NCBI GenBank assembly: GCA_964455975.1
Contig: CAYVYP010000002.1
Coordinates: forward strand, 1-60,732
Length of the DNA: 60,732 nt
Direction: 5' to 3'
From: JAETTH01 sp964455975
Lineage (GTDB): Bacteria > Bacillota > Clostridia > TANB77 > CAG-508
Part shown: one piece after another, positions 1-9,389 of the stretch
How positions within the stretch are numbered: position 1 is the stretch's first letter
Layout of the letters: each line of letters starts with the position of its first letter
Position numbers and translations under genes: made by a program
Notes under the pieces: generated by a model
Databases searched by the model: none
Told to the model about the DNA's origin: nothing
The model's input: only the letters and a program-made list of their open reading frames with translations

Positions 1-96
1 CTATTTTAGTACCTTCTAGGCTTTTTATTCTTTTTAAAGTGTCAAACTCGAGATTGTAACATAAGTTTGTACTTTTGTCAAATACAACCTTATTTT
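1..96 (-). other. Open reading stretch running off the left edge
   Basis: On the minus strand this stretch stays open from just downstream of the DUF4363 gene to the window edge and reads as plausible protein (VVFDKSTNLCYNLEF). I see no ATG, GTG or TTG with a ribosome binding site in front of it. It may be the start of a small gene or chance open frame; the rest lies outside the window. Confidence 0.25.
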
Positions 97-483
97 TTAA
101 AATATATTTTTTAAATTAAAAGCTTCTTTTTCTTTTATATGCTCTAATATAAATATGCATCTATCTAATTGTTCTATACTTCCAGACATTTCTTCTGCTT
201 GAATATTGCTTCTCATTGCTGTTATTGCTTCATTTACTTTTTCTAATTCATCATGTTCTAAATAATATGCTAAATTTTCATACATTTTTTCCCATGTATT
301 TGCTATTTCATCTGTTTTATTTTTTGTATTTTTAGTTTCTTGTGAATTTATTAATTCTTCTTTTACTTGGTTTAGCTCATTTGAAATATTATCTACACAC
401 TGTACTGTGTAGCTTTGTGTTTTTATACTTGCAACAATAATTGCTATTATAACGATAATTACAATTACTAATTCTTTTTTCAT
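97..483 (-). CDS. DUF4363-like small membrane-anchored protein
   Basis: The protein is about 128 aa with an N-terminal membrane helix (residues 5-22, VIVIIVIIAIIVASI) followed by a helical, charged extracytoplasmic domain. I chose the ATG at 483 rather than an upstream one because AGGAAGG lies 6-7 bases before it. It starts 11 bases after the stop of the DUF421 gene, so the two form an operon. This pairing is common in Clostridia and is the main reason for the family assignment. The molecular function of the family is unknown. Confidence 0.65.
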   Translation of the reverse strand: MKKELVIVIIVIIAIIVASIKTQSYTVQCVDNISNELNQVKEELINSQETKNTKNKTDEIANTWEKMYENLAYYLEHDELEKVNEAITAMRSNIQAEEMSGSIEQLDRCIFILEHIKEKEAFNLKNIF

Positions 484-494
484 ACTATACCTTC

Positions 495-1166
495 CTATTT
501 TGATTTTTCTTGGCAATAAAAATTCCCTTTTCCATCTATTGTTGCTATTAAAATATTTTGTGGATTTGTTTTAAATTTTTTTACTTCTTTTTCTAACCAA
601 ATATAATTTTTTCCTATTTTTTCTAAATTTTTATACATCACTTTTCCATCTACTACTAAATCGTATGATATTCCTTGATATTCTGGTTTAATATTAAAAT
701 CTTCTGGAGTTGTAGTTCTTTTATCTGGTTTTAATATTGTTGTTACTTGCCCGCTTGTTTCTAATATGGCATATTCCACATCTCCTATATTAAATACATT
801 ATTAGCTCTTAATCTTTCTTCTAATTCGTTTATTGTAAATCTTTCTTTTTTTAATGCCTTTTCATCTATTTTTCCTCTATATATTAATATTGATGGTTTT
901 CCACAAATTACTCCCCTTACTTTTACGCTTTTTAAATTTAACATAGATATAAATAAGTGCATTACTAAAAGTCCTAATATTGATATTATTCCATTTGTAA
1001 TTGGAACTCCTGAATTGGTCATTGGTATTGATGCTAAATCTGCTATCATTATAGATATTGCTAGTTCAAATGGTTGTAATTGACCTATTTCTCTCTTCCC
1101 CATTAGTCTCATAACTATTAAAACAATTATGTATAAAATAATAGCTCTGGTAAAAGTTGTTAACAT
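495..1166 (-). CDS. DUF421 (YetF/YcaP-like) membrane protein
   Basis: A 223-aa protein with about three N-terminal membrane helices (residues 8-85) that include the family pattern RLMGKREIGQLQPFEL, followed by a cytosolic domain with GKPSILIYRGKID and ETSGQVTTILKP. Both are typical of DUF421/YetF proteins, which are linked to membrane or spore properties but lack a defined activity. A ribosome binding site AAGGAGA precedes the ATG. It is the first gene of a two-gene operon with the DUF4363 protein. In SGQ the C before GGG is the third base of an AGC codon, so CGG is out of frame here. Confidence 0.85.
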   Translation of the reverse strand: MLTTFTRAIILYIIVLIVMRLMGKREIGQLQPFELAISIMIADLASIPMTNSGVPITNGIISILGLLVMHLFISMLNLKSVKVRGVICGKPSILIYRGKIDEKALKKERFTINELEERLRANNVFNIGDVEYAILETSGQVTTILKPDKRTTTPEDFNIKPEYQGISYDLVVDGKVMYKNLEKIGKNYIWLEKEVKKFKTNPQNILIATIDGKGNFYCQEKSK

Positions 1167-1382
1167 ATCTTCTCCTTTTTTATTAAATAAGAAAAATTGA
1201 GTATTTACACTGTTTTACAAAATTTTAATTATACTTTTTTTCTTTTCAATTAAGTTTATTTTAAACATTTTTTTTAACATTATTCATATTTTGAATAATC
1301 TATTTTTTTTTGTAAATAATAATTTTATAAAACCATGAAAAGACAAAAAATATATAAATTTAATTTTAGGAGGGGTTTTATT

Positions 1383-1772
1383 ATGTCAGATAATCAAACT
1401 GATACAAATACACGTAGTTCTTCTCAAAGTACTTTAGGTATGGTAGGACAAATTGTAGGAAGATTAGTTACAGCAGGTATAGTTCTTGCTATAACAGCTT
1501 TCTTTACACCAGGATTTAGCATAAATAATTTTTGGGCATTAGCCCTTGCTGCAGTTGTTTTAACTGTAATAGATTATTTAATAATTAAATTTACTGGCCT
1601 TCATGCAAGTGCTTTTGGTAAAGGGTTTGTAGGATTTGCTCTAGCCGCAGTTGTTTTATATGTAACACAATATTTTGTTGCTGGTTATACTATTTCTTGG
1701 ATAGCTGCAATTATAGGTGCTCTTATATACGGTGTAGTAGATTACTTTATACCTGGAGAACAACAAATGTAA
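1383..1772 (+). CDS. Small four-helix membrane protein, phage-holin-4-like family
   Basis: About 129 aa, starting at the ATG that follows AGGAGGGG by 6-7 bases; an in-frame ATG further upstream lacks such a site. After a polar N-terminus rich in Ser and Thr there are four hydrophobic segments (GIVLAITAFF, FWALALAAVVLTVI, FVGFALAAVVLYVT, WIAAIIGALIYGVV). The pattern fits the small phage_holin_4-type membrane proteins common in Firmicutes chromosomes, which are usually not in prophages. No phage genes are nearby. Its role is unknown. Confidence 0.7.
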   Translation: MSDNQTDTNTRSSSQSTLGMVGQIVGRLVTAGIVLAITAFFTPGFSINNFWALALAAVVLTVIDYLIIKFTGLHASAFGKGFVGFALAAVVLYVTQYFVAGYTISWIAAIIGALIYGVVDYFIPGEQQM

Positions 1773-1814
1773 TTTTTATTTAATAGAAAAATTTATTTTT
1801 TTATTAAACAAGCG

Positions 1815-1843
1815 AAATCCCCCAAGTGATATTGGGGGATTTT
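1815..1843. terminator. Bidirectional rho-independent terminator
   Basis: An inverted repeat AAATCCCCC / GGGGGATTT with a 10-base loop, flanked by A- and T-rich runs. It lies between the convergent holin-like gene and the nucleotide-sugar pyrophosphorylase gene and can serve both. Confidence 0.85.
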
Positions 1844-1849
1844 ATTTGT

Positions 1850-3079
1850 TTAATTTTTTGAGTTATATAATTTTATAGCTGTTTCAGGACTATCTGTTCC
1901 TTGTGCATTTTTTACTGGTGCAAATTCTTCTTCTCTTTTTCCTCTCATTAATGTAATATCATCAAAATTTTCAAAACTATCAAATATAAAAGCTTCAAAT
2001 TTATATGCATTTGGCTTATCAACTTTTACCATTGTACCTGTTTGATCCATATAATCTGATTTTTTAAATGCACTATGATATTGCAATTTTTGTTTTGATA
2101 TTTGTAAAATAGCTTCTAAGCTAAATAAATTACACATTATATGAGATTCTCCATATAAAAGCTCATTATTTTCATCTACCATTTCTGCCATTTGCTCTGA
2201 AAGTTCTGTATATTCTATTACTTTAGGCTTATTATCTTTTTTACAAAATACTCCTACTTTTTCATATGGATTAGATTTTACTATTGTTTTTGATGCTATT
2301 TTATTATTTTGTTTTATTGTTATTCCAAGCAAAAGTGGGTCTACCATTTTAAGTAAGCAATTATCTACTCCTCCTATAAATAACCATTTTATGTTTCTTT
2401 TTTTCATATCTTCTATGCAGCCAGATTTTAGCATACTTTCAAATATTCCACCGTTTCCATCTGCAGCTTGTTTTATTAAATTGTTTTCACCTATAAATAG
2501 TTTTCCTTCTTCACTTACAAGTGGTAGTTCATTTTGTATAAAAAATATAATATCATTTTTATTATATCCAAAATAATTATTTTCTTCGAAAAATGCTATT
2601 GTTTCAGCATTATTTTCTTTGCTTGTCATAATATACCAAGGTATATTTATTTTATATTTTTGATTTGATTGTTTTAGTGTATCTGCTAAAATTTCAAAAA
2701 GTGACTTTGCTTTTGGTTCTATATTTAGAACATATTTGCCTTTTGGTCCTTCACATCCTAATCTAGTTCCTTGTCCTCCAGCCATTACAGCAAATGCATA
2801 TTCATTTTTAGTTATTACTTCTTCTCCTATTTTTATATGCTCTAATTTTTCTTTTTCAGATAATTTATGTTTATCTATGTATTTAGCAGGAGTAATTTCT
2901 CCTTTTGTAGCTGTTATATTATTTCTATTTTCATATAAGTTTTGTATTTGTTCAAAATCTATTTTTAATATTTGATTTATTAATTCTTCTTTTTTATTTT
3001 CTTCTAGTGTTTGCAAAAATTTAATAATATGCTCTTGATTATATTTTTTTAAAATTTCTAATGCTTTTTCCTCTTTCAT
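1850..3079 (-). CDS. UTP--sugar-1-phosphate uridylyltransferase (UDPGP/UAP1 family)
   Basis: A 409-aa cytosolic protein of the eukaryote-like UDPGP family, which makes UDP-N-acetylglucosamine, UDP-galactosamine or UDP-glucose from UTP and a sugar 1-phosphate. The nucleotide-binding signature AGGQGTRLG followed by GPKGKY is at residues 100-116. Other family patterns include PWYIMTS, FFIQNELP, NGNGG-type ADGNGGIF and FIGGVDNCL. The substrate cannot be fixed from sequence. It is monocistronic, with its own terminator just downstream. Confidence 0.85.
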   Translation of the reverse strand: MKEEKALEILKKYNQEHIIKFLQTLEENKKEELINQILKIDFEQIQNLYENRNNITATKGEITPAKYIDKHKLSEKEKLEHIKIGEEVITKNEYAFAVMAGGQGTRLGCEGPKGKYVLNIEPKAKSLFEILADTLKQSNQKYKINIPWYIMTSKENNAETIAFFEENNYFGYNKNDIIFFIQNELPLVSEEGKLFIGENNLIKQAADGNGGIFESMLKSGCIEDMKKRNIKWLFIGGVDNCLLKMVDPLLLGITIKQNNKIASKTIVKSNPYEKVGVFCKKDNKPKVIEYTELSEQMAEMVDENNELLYGESHIMCNLFSLEAILQISKQKLQYHSAFKKSDYMDQTGTMVKVDKPNAYKFEAFIFDSFENFDDITLMRGKREEEFAPVKNAQGTDSPETAIKLYNSKN

Positions 3080-3249
3080 AATGACCTTCTTTCTTATAGT
3101 ATATAATATTCGTTTAATTTTATTTTTGATATTTTATCATATTAGTTTTTTTTTAGCAAATTCAATTTATTTTATCATATTTTTTGCATTCCTTAATATA
3201 CATTAATTAAAGTTATTTTGTACAAACATTTTCTTAAGGAGGATTTTAA

Positions 3250-4729
3250 ATGGAAAATTTAGAACTATATAAAGATATAGCAAAGCGTACAGATGGAGAC
3301 ATTTACGTTGGGGTAGTTGGTCCTGTAAGAACTGGTAAATCTACTTTTATAAAACGTTTTATGGACTTACTTGTTATTCCTAACATTGAAAACGAATACA
3401 AAAGAGAACGAGCAAAAGATGAACTTCCACAAAGCAGTAGTGGAAGAACTATTATGACTACAGAGCCAAAATTTGTACCTAATGAAGCAATTGAAATAAC
3501 AGTTGGAAATAATATTAAACTAAAAACAAGACTTGTTGATTGTGTTGGTTATTTAGTAAATAATGCAATAGGATATTTAGAAGATGATGTACCTAGAATG
3601 GTTAAAACGCCTTGGTCTTCCGAAGAAATTCCTTTTGAAAAGGCTGCTGAAATTGGTACAAAAAAAGTAATTGAAGAACATTCTACTATTGGTATTGTAG
3701 TTACTACAGATGGCTCTATTACAGATATTCCAAGACAAGACTATATAGAAGCTGAAGAAAGAGTTATAAATGAATTAAAAGCTTTAAATAAACCATTTTT
3801 AATTATATTAAACTCTAATAGTCCTAGTTCTAGCTATTGCCAAGAATTAGCACAAAAACTTCAAGAAAAATATAATACACCTGTACTACCTACCGATTGT
3901 GCTAATTTAGATTTAGATAATATTAATGGAATATTTTCAAAAATTTTATATGAATTTCCTATTGAAAAAATGAATATTAATTTTCCTAAATGGGTAGATG
4001 GATTATCTTTTGAACATTCTTTAAAACAAGAATTGTATTCTGAAATAAAAAATGCTTTTAAAGATATTTCTATTCTAAAACAAATAGATTCTGGAATTAC
4101 TTCTTTACAAAAAACTGAAATTATAGAAAAAACTACAGTAGCAGAAATTAATTTAGGCAATGGAAATGTAAATATTGAAATTAGCTTAAAAGAAGAACTT
4201 TTCTATAGTGTTATTTCTGAAATTTCTGGAGTTGATATACAAAATGAAGGTGATTTGTTCCAGACTATGACTGCTTTTTCTAAAACTAAAAAAGAATATG
4301 ATAAAATTTCATATGCATTAGATGAAGTTAAAGCAAAAGGTTATGGAATTGTAACTCCTTCTATGGATGAATTAATTTTAGATGAACCTGAAATGGTAAA
4401 ACAAGGTTCAAGATATGGTGTTAAATTAAAGGCTAAAGCACCTTCTATACATATGATTAGAGCTGATATTGAGACTGAAGTTTCTCCTATTGTTGGCAGT
4501 GAAAAACAATCAGAAGATTTAGTAAATTACTTACTTTCCGAATTTGAATCTGATCCTAAAAAGATTTGGGAATCTAATATATTTGGAAAAAGCTTACACG
4601 AACTTGTAAACGAAGGATTACAAAATAAATTATGTCGTATGCCAGAAGATGCACAATTAAAACTACAAGAAACATTAGAGCGCATTGTAAATGAAGGAAG
4701 TCGGCGGATTAATTTGTATAATATTATAA
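3250..4729 (+). CDS. spoIVA: Stage IV sporulation protein A (SpoIVA), read through one CGGC quadruplet
   Basis: SpoIVA is the coat-basement ATPase that polymerises on the forespore surface. The Walker A motif GPVRTGKST is at residues 24-32, and the NTPase, middle and C-terminal domains follow in order. In the plain frame the end reads EGSRRINLYN. Skipping the extra C at 4702 gives EGSGGLICIIL and a stop, the hydrophobic tail I know for SpoIVA, and a total of 492 aa, the length of the Bacillus protein. The glycine at the site is residue 485. AGGAGG lies 8 bases before the ATG. Only the last eight residues depend on the shift, but the C-terminal tail is important for localisation in the family. 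Confidence 0.95.
4702..4705 (+). other. CGGC quadruplet / +1 frameshift site in spoIVA
   Basis: Codon context AGT-C-GGC-GGA. Reading CGGC as one Gly restores the conserved SpoIVA C-terminus. This is the only site in the window with C as the fourth base, and a second CGG overlaps the restored frame harmlessly. Confidence 0.85.
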
Positions 4730-4759
4730 TATCAATTTAATATTTAAAAATATAATTTG

Positions 4760-4812
4760 AAATGAACCTAAATTATTAGACAAGAAAGTTTAATAATAAG
4801 GGTTCATTTTTA
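4760..4812 (+). terminator. Terminator after spoIVA
   Basis: A long imperfect hairpin (AAATGAACC...GGGTTCATTT with an AT-rich inner stem) ending in a T run. It separates spoIVA from the ger operon. Confidence 0.8.
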
Positions 4813-4903
4813 TATAATAAGATTTTTATTCAAAATTATATATACATATTTTTTCAAAATTTGGTAAATACTATTATAAAATAATTACTATTTGGAGGGA
4901 ATT

Positions 4904-6645
4904 TTGAGCAAATTATCTAACGAAATAAAAACTTTTTTTTCTAAAATTTTTTCATATAATGATATTGATAAATATGACTTTGTGCTTTATGAAACACAAG
5001 AAGAAAAAGCTATTGAAAATAATTCTTTTGTAGAAAATTTAAATAATGATGATAAACTTTTAGAAAATGCTAATAAAAATGTTTATCCTGCTATAGAAAA
5101 AAATTTAGATTATATGAAAGTTAAATATAATTCAATTATTAATAGCGATATTATAATAAGAGAATTTACTCTAACTGCTAGAAATAAGCAATATAAATCT
5201 TTTTTATTATATATTGATGGTATGGTAGATTCTAAAACAATTAATGATTTTATTTTAGAACCTCTTATGCTTAAAAATAGAGCAAATTCTTTTGATGGTA
5301 ATGAAAATATTGTATCTCAAAATACTTATAATAATGTTATTGTTAAAAAAGTTAAAAAATTCGACTTACTTTCATATATATATAATAGTCTTATGCCTCA
5401 AAATAGTATAAAAAAAGAAACAGAATTTTCAGAAATTATAATGGGAGTAAACTCTCGGAAATTGTGCTTTGTTTATTGATACTTTAGATACTTGTTTTAA
5501 TATTGATGTTAAAGGATTTAAGCAAAGAAGTATCGATACTCCTAATAATGAAGTTGTTATAAAAGGACCTCAAGAAGCTTTTATTGAATCATTAAGAACT
5601 AATACTTCTTTAATTAGAAGAATTATTAATAATGAAAATTTAGTTATTGAATCTACTAAAGTAGGAAAAATTAGTCAGACCTCTTGCGCCATATGTTATT
5701 TAAAAAATGTTGCTAATAATGATTTAGTTTCAGAGGTTAAATATAGGATTAATAATTTAGATGTAGATTCAATACTCACTTCCCGGGCAATTAGAACAAT
5801 TAATAGAAGAAACTAATAAATATAGTATTCCTCAAATTTTATCTACTGAAAGACCTGATAAAGCCGCAAAATTTTTATTTGAAGGAAGAGTTGTTGTTAT
5901 TGTAAATGGTGCTCCCTATTCTATAGTAATGCCAGCAACTTTTATTGATTTTATGTCGTCTCCTGAAGATACTAATATGAAATTTCAATTTGCTAATTTT
6001 TTAAAATTTCTTAGGATTTTAGCTATGTTTTTAACTCTTCTACTACCTGGGATTTATGTAGCTATTGCAAATTTTCACCAAGAACTCATTCCAACGGAAT
6101 TACTTTTTTCTATACTGGGTTCAAGAGAAAATGTACCATTTCCTATTTTATTTGAAATTTTAGTTATGGAGGTTTCTTTTGAACTTATTCGTGAGGCTGG
6201 CTTACGTGTACCATCTCCAGTTGGGCCTACAATTGGTATAGTTGGAGCATTAGTTTTAGGACAAGCAGCAGTTGCTGCAAATATTGTAAGTCCTATTCTA
6301 ATAATAATTGTAGCTTTAACAGGAATTGCCTCTTTTGCAATTCCAGACTTTACTTTTGGATTTCATTTAAGGTTTTTAAGATTTATTTTTATTATTTTAG
6401 GATATGTAGCAGGCTTTTTAGGTATAGGAATTGGAATATTTGTATATCTTACTATTTTATGTAGTTTAAAATCATTTGGAGTACCATATATGGTACCTTT
6501 TTCTCCAATAACTAATTCAAAAGGAGCTTCTTATTTTGTTTCTCCTACTTGGAAGCAAGAAAAAAGACCTGATTACCTAAATACTAAAAAACCTAATTCT
6601 CAAGGAAAAATTAGTATGAATTGGAGATACAAAACGAAAGGATAA
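4904..6645 (+). CDS. gerAA: Spore germination receptor subunit A (GerA family), read through two quadruplets
   Basis: About 579 aa when two extra C residues (5456 and 5784) are skipped. Three consecutive frames then join into one GerA-family protein: a cytosolic N-terminal domain with SGNCALFIDTLD (Gly185) and SGQLEQLIEE (Gly294), a TERPDKAAKFLFEGR-type segment, and a C-terminal membrane domain with several helices containing GLRVPSPVGPTIGIVGALV. The start is probably TTG 4904, behind GGAGGG at 4894-4899. An in-frame ATG is absent nearby. It is the first gene of a tricistronic operon (stop at 6645, gerAB at 6650). Both shifts must succeed to make the receptor, so decoding has to be efficient. 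Confidence 0.9.
5456..5459 (+). other. CGGA quadruplet / +1 frameshift site 1 in gerAA
   Basis: Context TCT-C-GGA-AAT. The plain frame ends 8 codons later. Skipping C5456 continues the GerA sequence as NSGNCALFID. Confidence 0.85.
5784..5787 (+). other. CGGG quadruplet / +1 frameshift site 2 in gerAA
   Basis: Context TCC-C-GGG-CAA. The only site with G in fourth position. Skipping C5784 continues as LTSGQLEQLIEETNKYS, as expected for GerA. Confidence 0.85.
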
Positions 6646-6649
6646 AATT

Positions 6650-7753
6650 ATGAACCAAAATAGAATAGGAAATTTTGAGGCAGTTTCATTTATTTTAATT
6701 ATATTAATTAACCATATTATACTTAATCTTCCAACAAGTATAATTGCTTCTTGTGGTTCTTCTTCTTTAATAAATATTGTATTTGTTTTTATAATAGCTT
6801 TTTTAATTACATTTTTAGTAAGTAAACTTTTAAAAAACTTTCCTAATTCTAACATTTTAGATATTTCAAATTTTTTAGGTGGAAAAATTTTTAAATTTAT
6901 TATTGGTATTTTATTTTTAATTTATTTTATTTTAATTGGAAGTATTTTACTTAGAAGTTTTTGTGAGAATTTAAAAATTATATACTTTCAAAGAACTTCT
7001 ATTAGTCTTATTTTAGCTATGTTTTTTATTGGAGTTTTAATTGTTAATAAACTTAATTTTAAAGCTATAATTAGAAGTAGTATGCTTGTTCTGCCTATTA
7101 TTTTATTTAGCATATTTTTTATTTTTATTAGTAATTTAAAAAATTTTACTTTTGAAAGCATTTTTCCAATTTTAGGTAATGGCTTTAATCCAACATTTTT
7201 AAGTGGTATGAGCAATATTTTTGCCTTTGCTGGAATTGCATTTATTTATTTTTTACCACCTCTTATTGCTAAGCAAGAGGCTTTAAAAAAAGTATCTTTA
7301 ATTAGTATTTGCATATCTGGAATTTATTTACTTTTAAGTGTTGCTACACTTTTATTTATGTTTCCTGTTACTCTTGCTTCAGAAGAAATAATGCCTCTTT
7401 ATTTAGCATCAAGATATATTGAATTTGGTAGTTTTTTTCAAAGATTAGATGCAATATTCTTACTTATATGGATTCTATCAATTTTAAGCTATATTAGTAT
7501 TGTAACTGGATTGTGTATAATGATTTTTAAGGAAATAACTAATATAAAAAATACTAAACCTTTAACTTCACTATTTTGTCTTTTGTTTTTTAGTGTTTGT
7601 CTAATTCCTAAAACTACTATTCAATTAAAATTTATAGAAAATACAATTTATAAATATTTTGTTTTAATTTTAGTTTTTGGAATTAGTATTATTACATTAA
7701 TTTTAGCAAATTTAAAATTTAAAAAATTAAATAAAAATCGAGGTGATGTTTAA
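6650..7753 (+). CDS. gerAB: Spore germination permease subunit B (GerAB family)
   Basis: A 367-aa integral membrane protein with about ten hydrophobic helices, of the amino acid/polyamine permease-related spore germination family. It forms the membrane core of a Ger receptor with the A and C subunits. The start ATG is 4 bases after the gerAA stop and behind AAAGGA, and gerAC follows after 2 bases, so translation is probably coupled. No in-frame CGG is present. Confidence 0.9.
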   Translation: MNQNRIGNFEAVSFILIILINHIILNLPTSIIASCGSSSLINIVFVFIIAFLITFLVSKLLKNFPNSNILDISNFLGGKIFKFIIGILFLIYFILIGSILLRSFCENLKIIYFQRTSISLILAMFFIGVLIVNKLNFKAIIRSSMLVLPIILFSIFFIFISNLKNFTFESIFPILGNGFNPTFLSGMSNIFAFAGIAFIYFLPPLIAKQEALKKVSLISICISGIYLLLSVATLLFMFPVTLASEEIMPLYLASRYIEFGSFFQRLDAIFLLIWILSILSYISIVTGLCIMIFKEITNIKNTKPLTSLFCLLFFSVCLIPKTTIQLKFIENTIYKYFVLILVFGISIITLILANLKFKKLNKNRGDV

Positions 7754-7755
7754 TA

Positions 7756-8985
7756 ATGTCTAAACATTCTTCTAAATATTTTTTATTATTAATTTTAATC
7801 TTTACTTTTAGTACTTTGTTTACAGCTTCATATACTAGTCAAAGCGTTAATGATTTAGCTTATGCTGTTGCTATTGGTATAGATACTGGAAGTAATAATA
7901 ATTTAAAAATTACATTTCAATTTACAAAATCAAATTCTTCTGGAGAAGGTAGTTCAGATGTTTCTCCAACCATTACAAATTCTGTTGAAAGTCCTTCAAT
8001 AGATTCTGGTATAAACTTAATGAACACTTACATTAGTAAAGAAATAAATTTATCACATTGCAAAATTATAGTTTTTTCTGAAGAAGTAGCGAGTCGTGGT
8101 ATTTCAAAAGAAATATATAGTTTAATGAATAAAATAGAAATAAGACCAGATGCAAATGTTGTTGTTTCAAAATGTGATGCAAAAGATTTTATTGAAAATT
8201 CTAAGCCTATTTTAGAGAATTTAGTAACAAAATATTATGAAAAAGTTCCTATATCCAGTCAATATACTGGCTATACAGCTAATATAAAATTAGGCGATTT
8301 TTTCAACAGGCTAAAATGTAATGCTTGTGAAAGTGTTGCTATTTTAGGTGGCATAAATACTGGCACTTCTAATAGTTTTAACAATTCTTTAGATACATTT
8401 AAACAAAGCTCTGACAAAAGTTCTGATAGTGATTCTGAAAAACCAGAAATAAGATCTGAAACCTTTGGTCTTGCTGTTTTTAAAAATGATAAATTAGTTG
8501 GAGAATTAAAACCTTTAGAAACTCTTTCTTATTTAATTATTAGAAATGAATTTAAAAATTCTACAATTACTGTTCCAAGTGGTTCTAATAGTGATGAAAT
8601 TATTGATTTATATTTATATCAACAATCAGACTCAAAAGTAACTGCAGACATTATAAATGGTTCTCCTTATTTTAAAATAAATGTTTCTTTAAATGCTAGA
8701 ATTTTATCTATAGGTGATACTACATCTAATTTAACACAGGAAAAGTTAGATTCTATTTCTGATAGTATAAGTAGTTATTTAAAAGAAACTATTTTAAACT
8801 ATTTATATAAAACATCAAAAGAATTTGGCTCTGATATTACAGGATTTGGAAAACACATTTTATCAAAATTTTTAACACAAGAAGATTTCACAAACTATAA
8901 TTGGTCAGAAAATTATAAAAATTCATTTTTTGATGTAACAGTAAATACTCATGTTAAATCTGAATTTTTATTAATAGGAACTTAA
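7756..8985 (+). CDS. gerAC: Spore germination protein C (GerAC family)
   Basis: A 409-aa protein with an N-terminal hydrophobic export segment (residues 8-25) and the GerAC pattern VNDLAYAVAIGID immediately after. GerAC proteins are normally lipoproteins, with a Cys just before the WD/RELNDLA-type motif. Here the segment reads FTASYTSQSVNDLA, with no lipobox Cys, so lipidation by the standard route looks impossible. The rest follows the family and ends VKSEFLLIGT. The ribosome binding site overlaps the gerAB end (CGAGGTGATG). Confidence 0.88.
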   Translation: MSKHSSKYFLLLILIFTFSTLFTASYTSQSVNDLAYAVAIGIDTGSNNNLKITFQFTKSNSSGEGSSDVSPTITNSVESPSIDSGINLMNTYISKEINLSHCKIIVFSEEVASRGISKEIYSLMNKIEIRPDANVVVSKCDAKDFIENSKPILENLVTKYYEKVPISSQYTGYTANIKLGDFFNRLKCNACESVAILGGINTGTSNSFNNSLDTFKQSSDKSSDSDSEKPEIRSETFGLAVFKNDKLVGELKPLETLSYLIIRNEFKNSTITVPSGSNSDEIIDLYLYQQSDSKVTADIINGSPYFKINVSLNARILSIGDTTSNLTQEKLDSISDSISSYLKETILNYLYKTSKEFGSDITGFGKHILSKFLTQEDFTNYNWSENYKNSFFDVTVNTHVKSEFLLIGT

Positions 8986-9004
8986 TTTAAAAAGAGGAAA
9001 AAAT

Positions 9005-9169
9005 ATGTTACTTTTAATATTTATAATATCATTATATAGTTTTATAAAGTCAGTTTCATATGCTATTTTTGAAATAAAAACCAATCAAAATATTTTTGGC
9101 GGAACTTGTATAATTATTTTAAGTAGTGTTATTTTATTCTTACCAAGCTATATGTTTTTAATTAGATAA
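9005..9169 (+). CDS. Small two-helix membrane protein downstream of gerAC
   Basis: A 54-aa protein (MLLLIFIISLYSF...) with two hydrophobic stretches separated by a short polar turn EIKTNQN, preceded by AGAGGA 6-7 bases before the ATG and followed by a hairpin. It starts 19 bases after gerAC and is probably the last gene of the ger operon. Small membrane proteins next to Ger operons occur in Clostridia and may be receptor accessory subunits. I do not recognise the family with certainty. Confidence 0.6.
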   Translation: MLLLIFIISLYSFIKSVSYAIFEIKTNQNIFGGTCIIILSSVILFLPSYMFLIR

Positions 9170-9174
9170 AAAAT

Positions 9175-9197
9175 AAGGGGCTTCTAATTAGCCCCTT
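9175..9197 (+). terminator. Hairpin ending the ger operon
   Basis: Inverted repeat AAGGGGC / GCCCCTT with a 9-base loop. The following sequence is AT-rich but has no clean T run. Confidence 0.55.
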
Positions 9198-9216
9198 GTA
9201 TAAAATTTATTGATTT

Positions 9217-9275
9217 AAGAACCCTCAGTCGCTTCGCGCCAGCTTCCTTATTAAAGGAGCTTTAAATTGGTTCTT
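9217..9275. repeat. Short element with terminal inverted ends, MITE-like
   Basis: A 59-base segment bounded by AAGAACC and GGTTCTT, with an inner inverted pair AGCTTCCTT / AAAGGAGCT and a GC-richer core CCTCAGTCGCTTCGCGCC. That core is familiar from intergenic repeats of gut Firmicutes. Only one copy is in this window. Confidence 0.4.
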
Positions 9276-9282
9276 TTAATTA

Positions 9283-9328
9283 ATCTACTATTTATATTCT
9301 ACCTAATCTACTATTTATATTCTACCTA
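9283..9328. repeat. Perfect 23-bp tandem duplication
   Basis: Two head-to-tail copies of a 23-base AT-rich unit beginning ATCTACTATT, in the spacer between the ger operon and the AbiE module. No function is apparent. Confidence 0.75.
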
Positions 9329-9389
9329 ATCTTATTATTTTTGACAATAGGTTTTTGAGATTTTTTAAAAATAGTTCTTTTTAAAGGAA

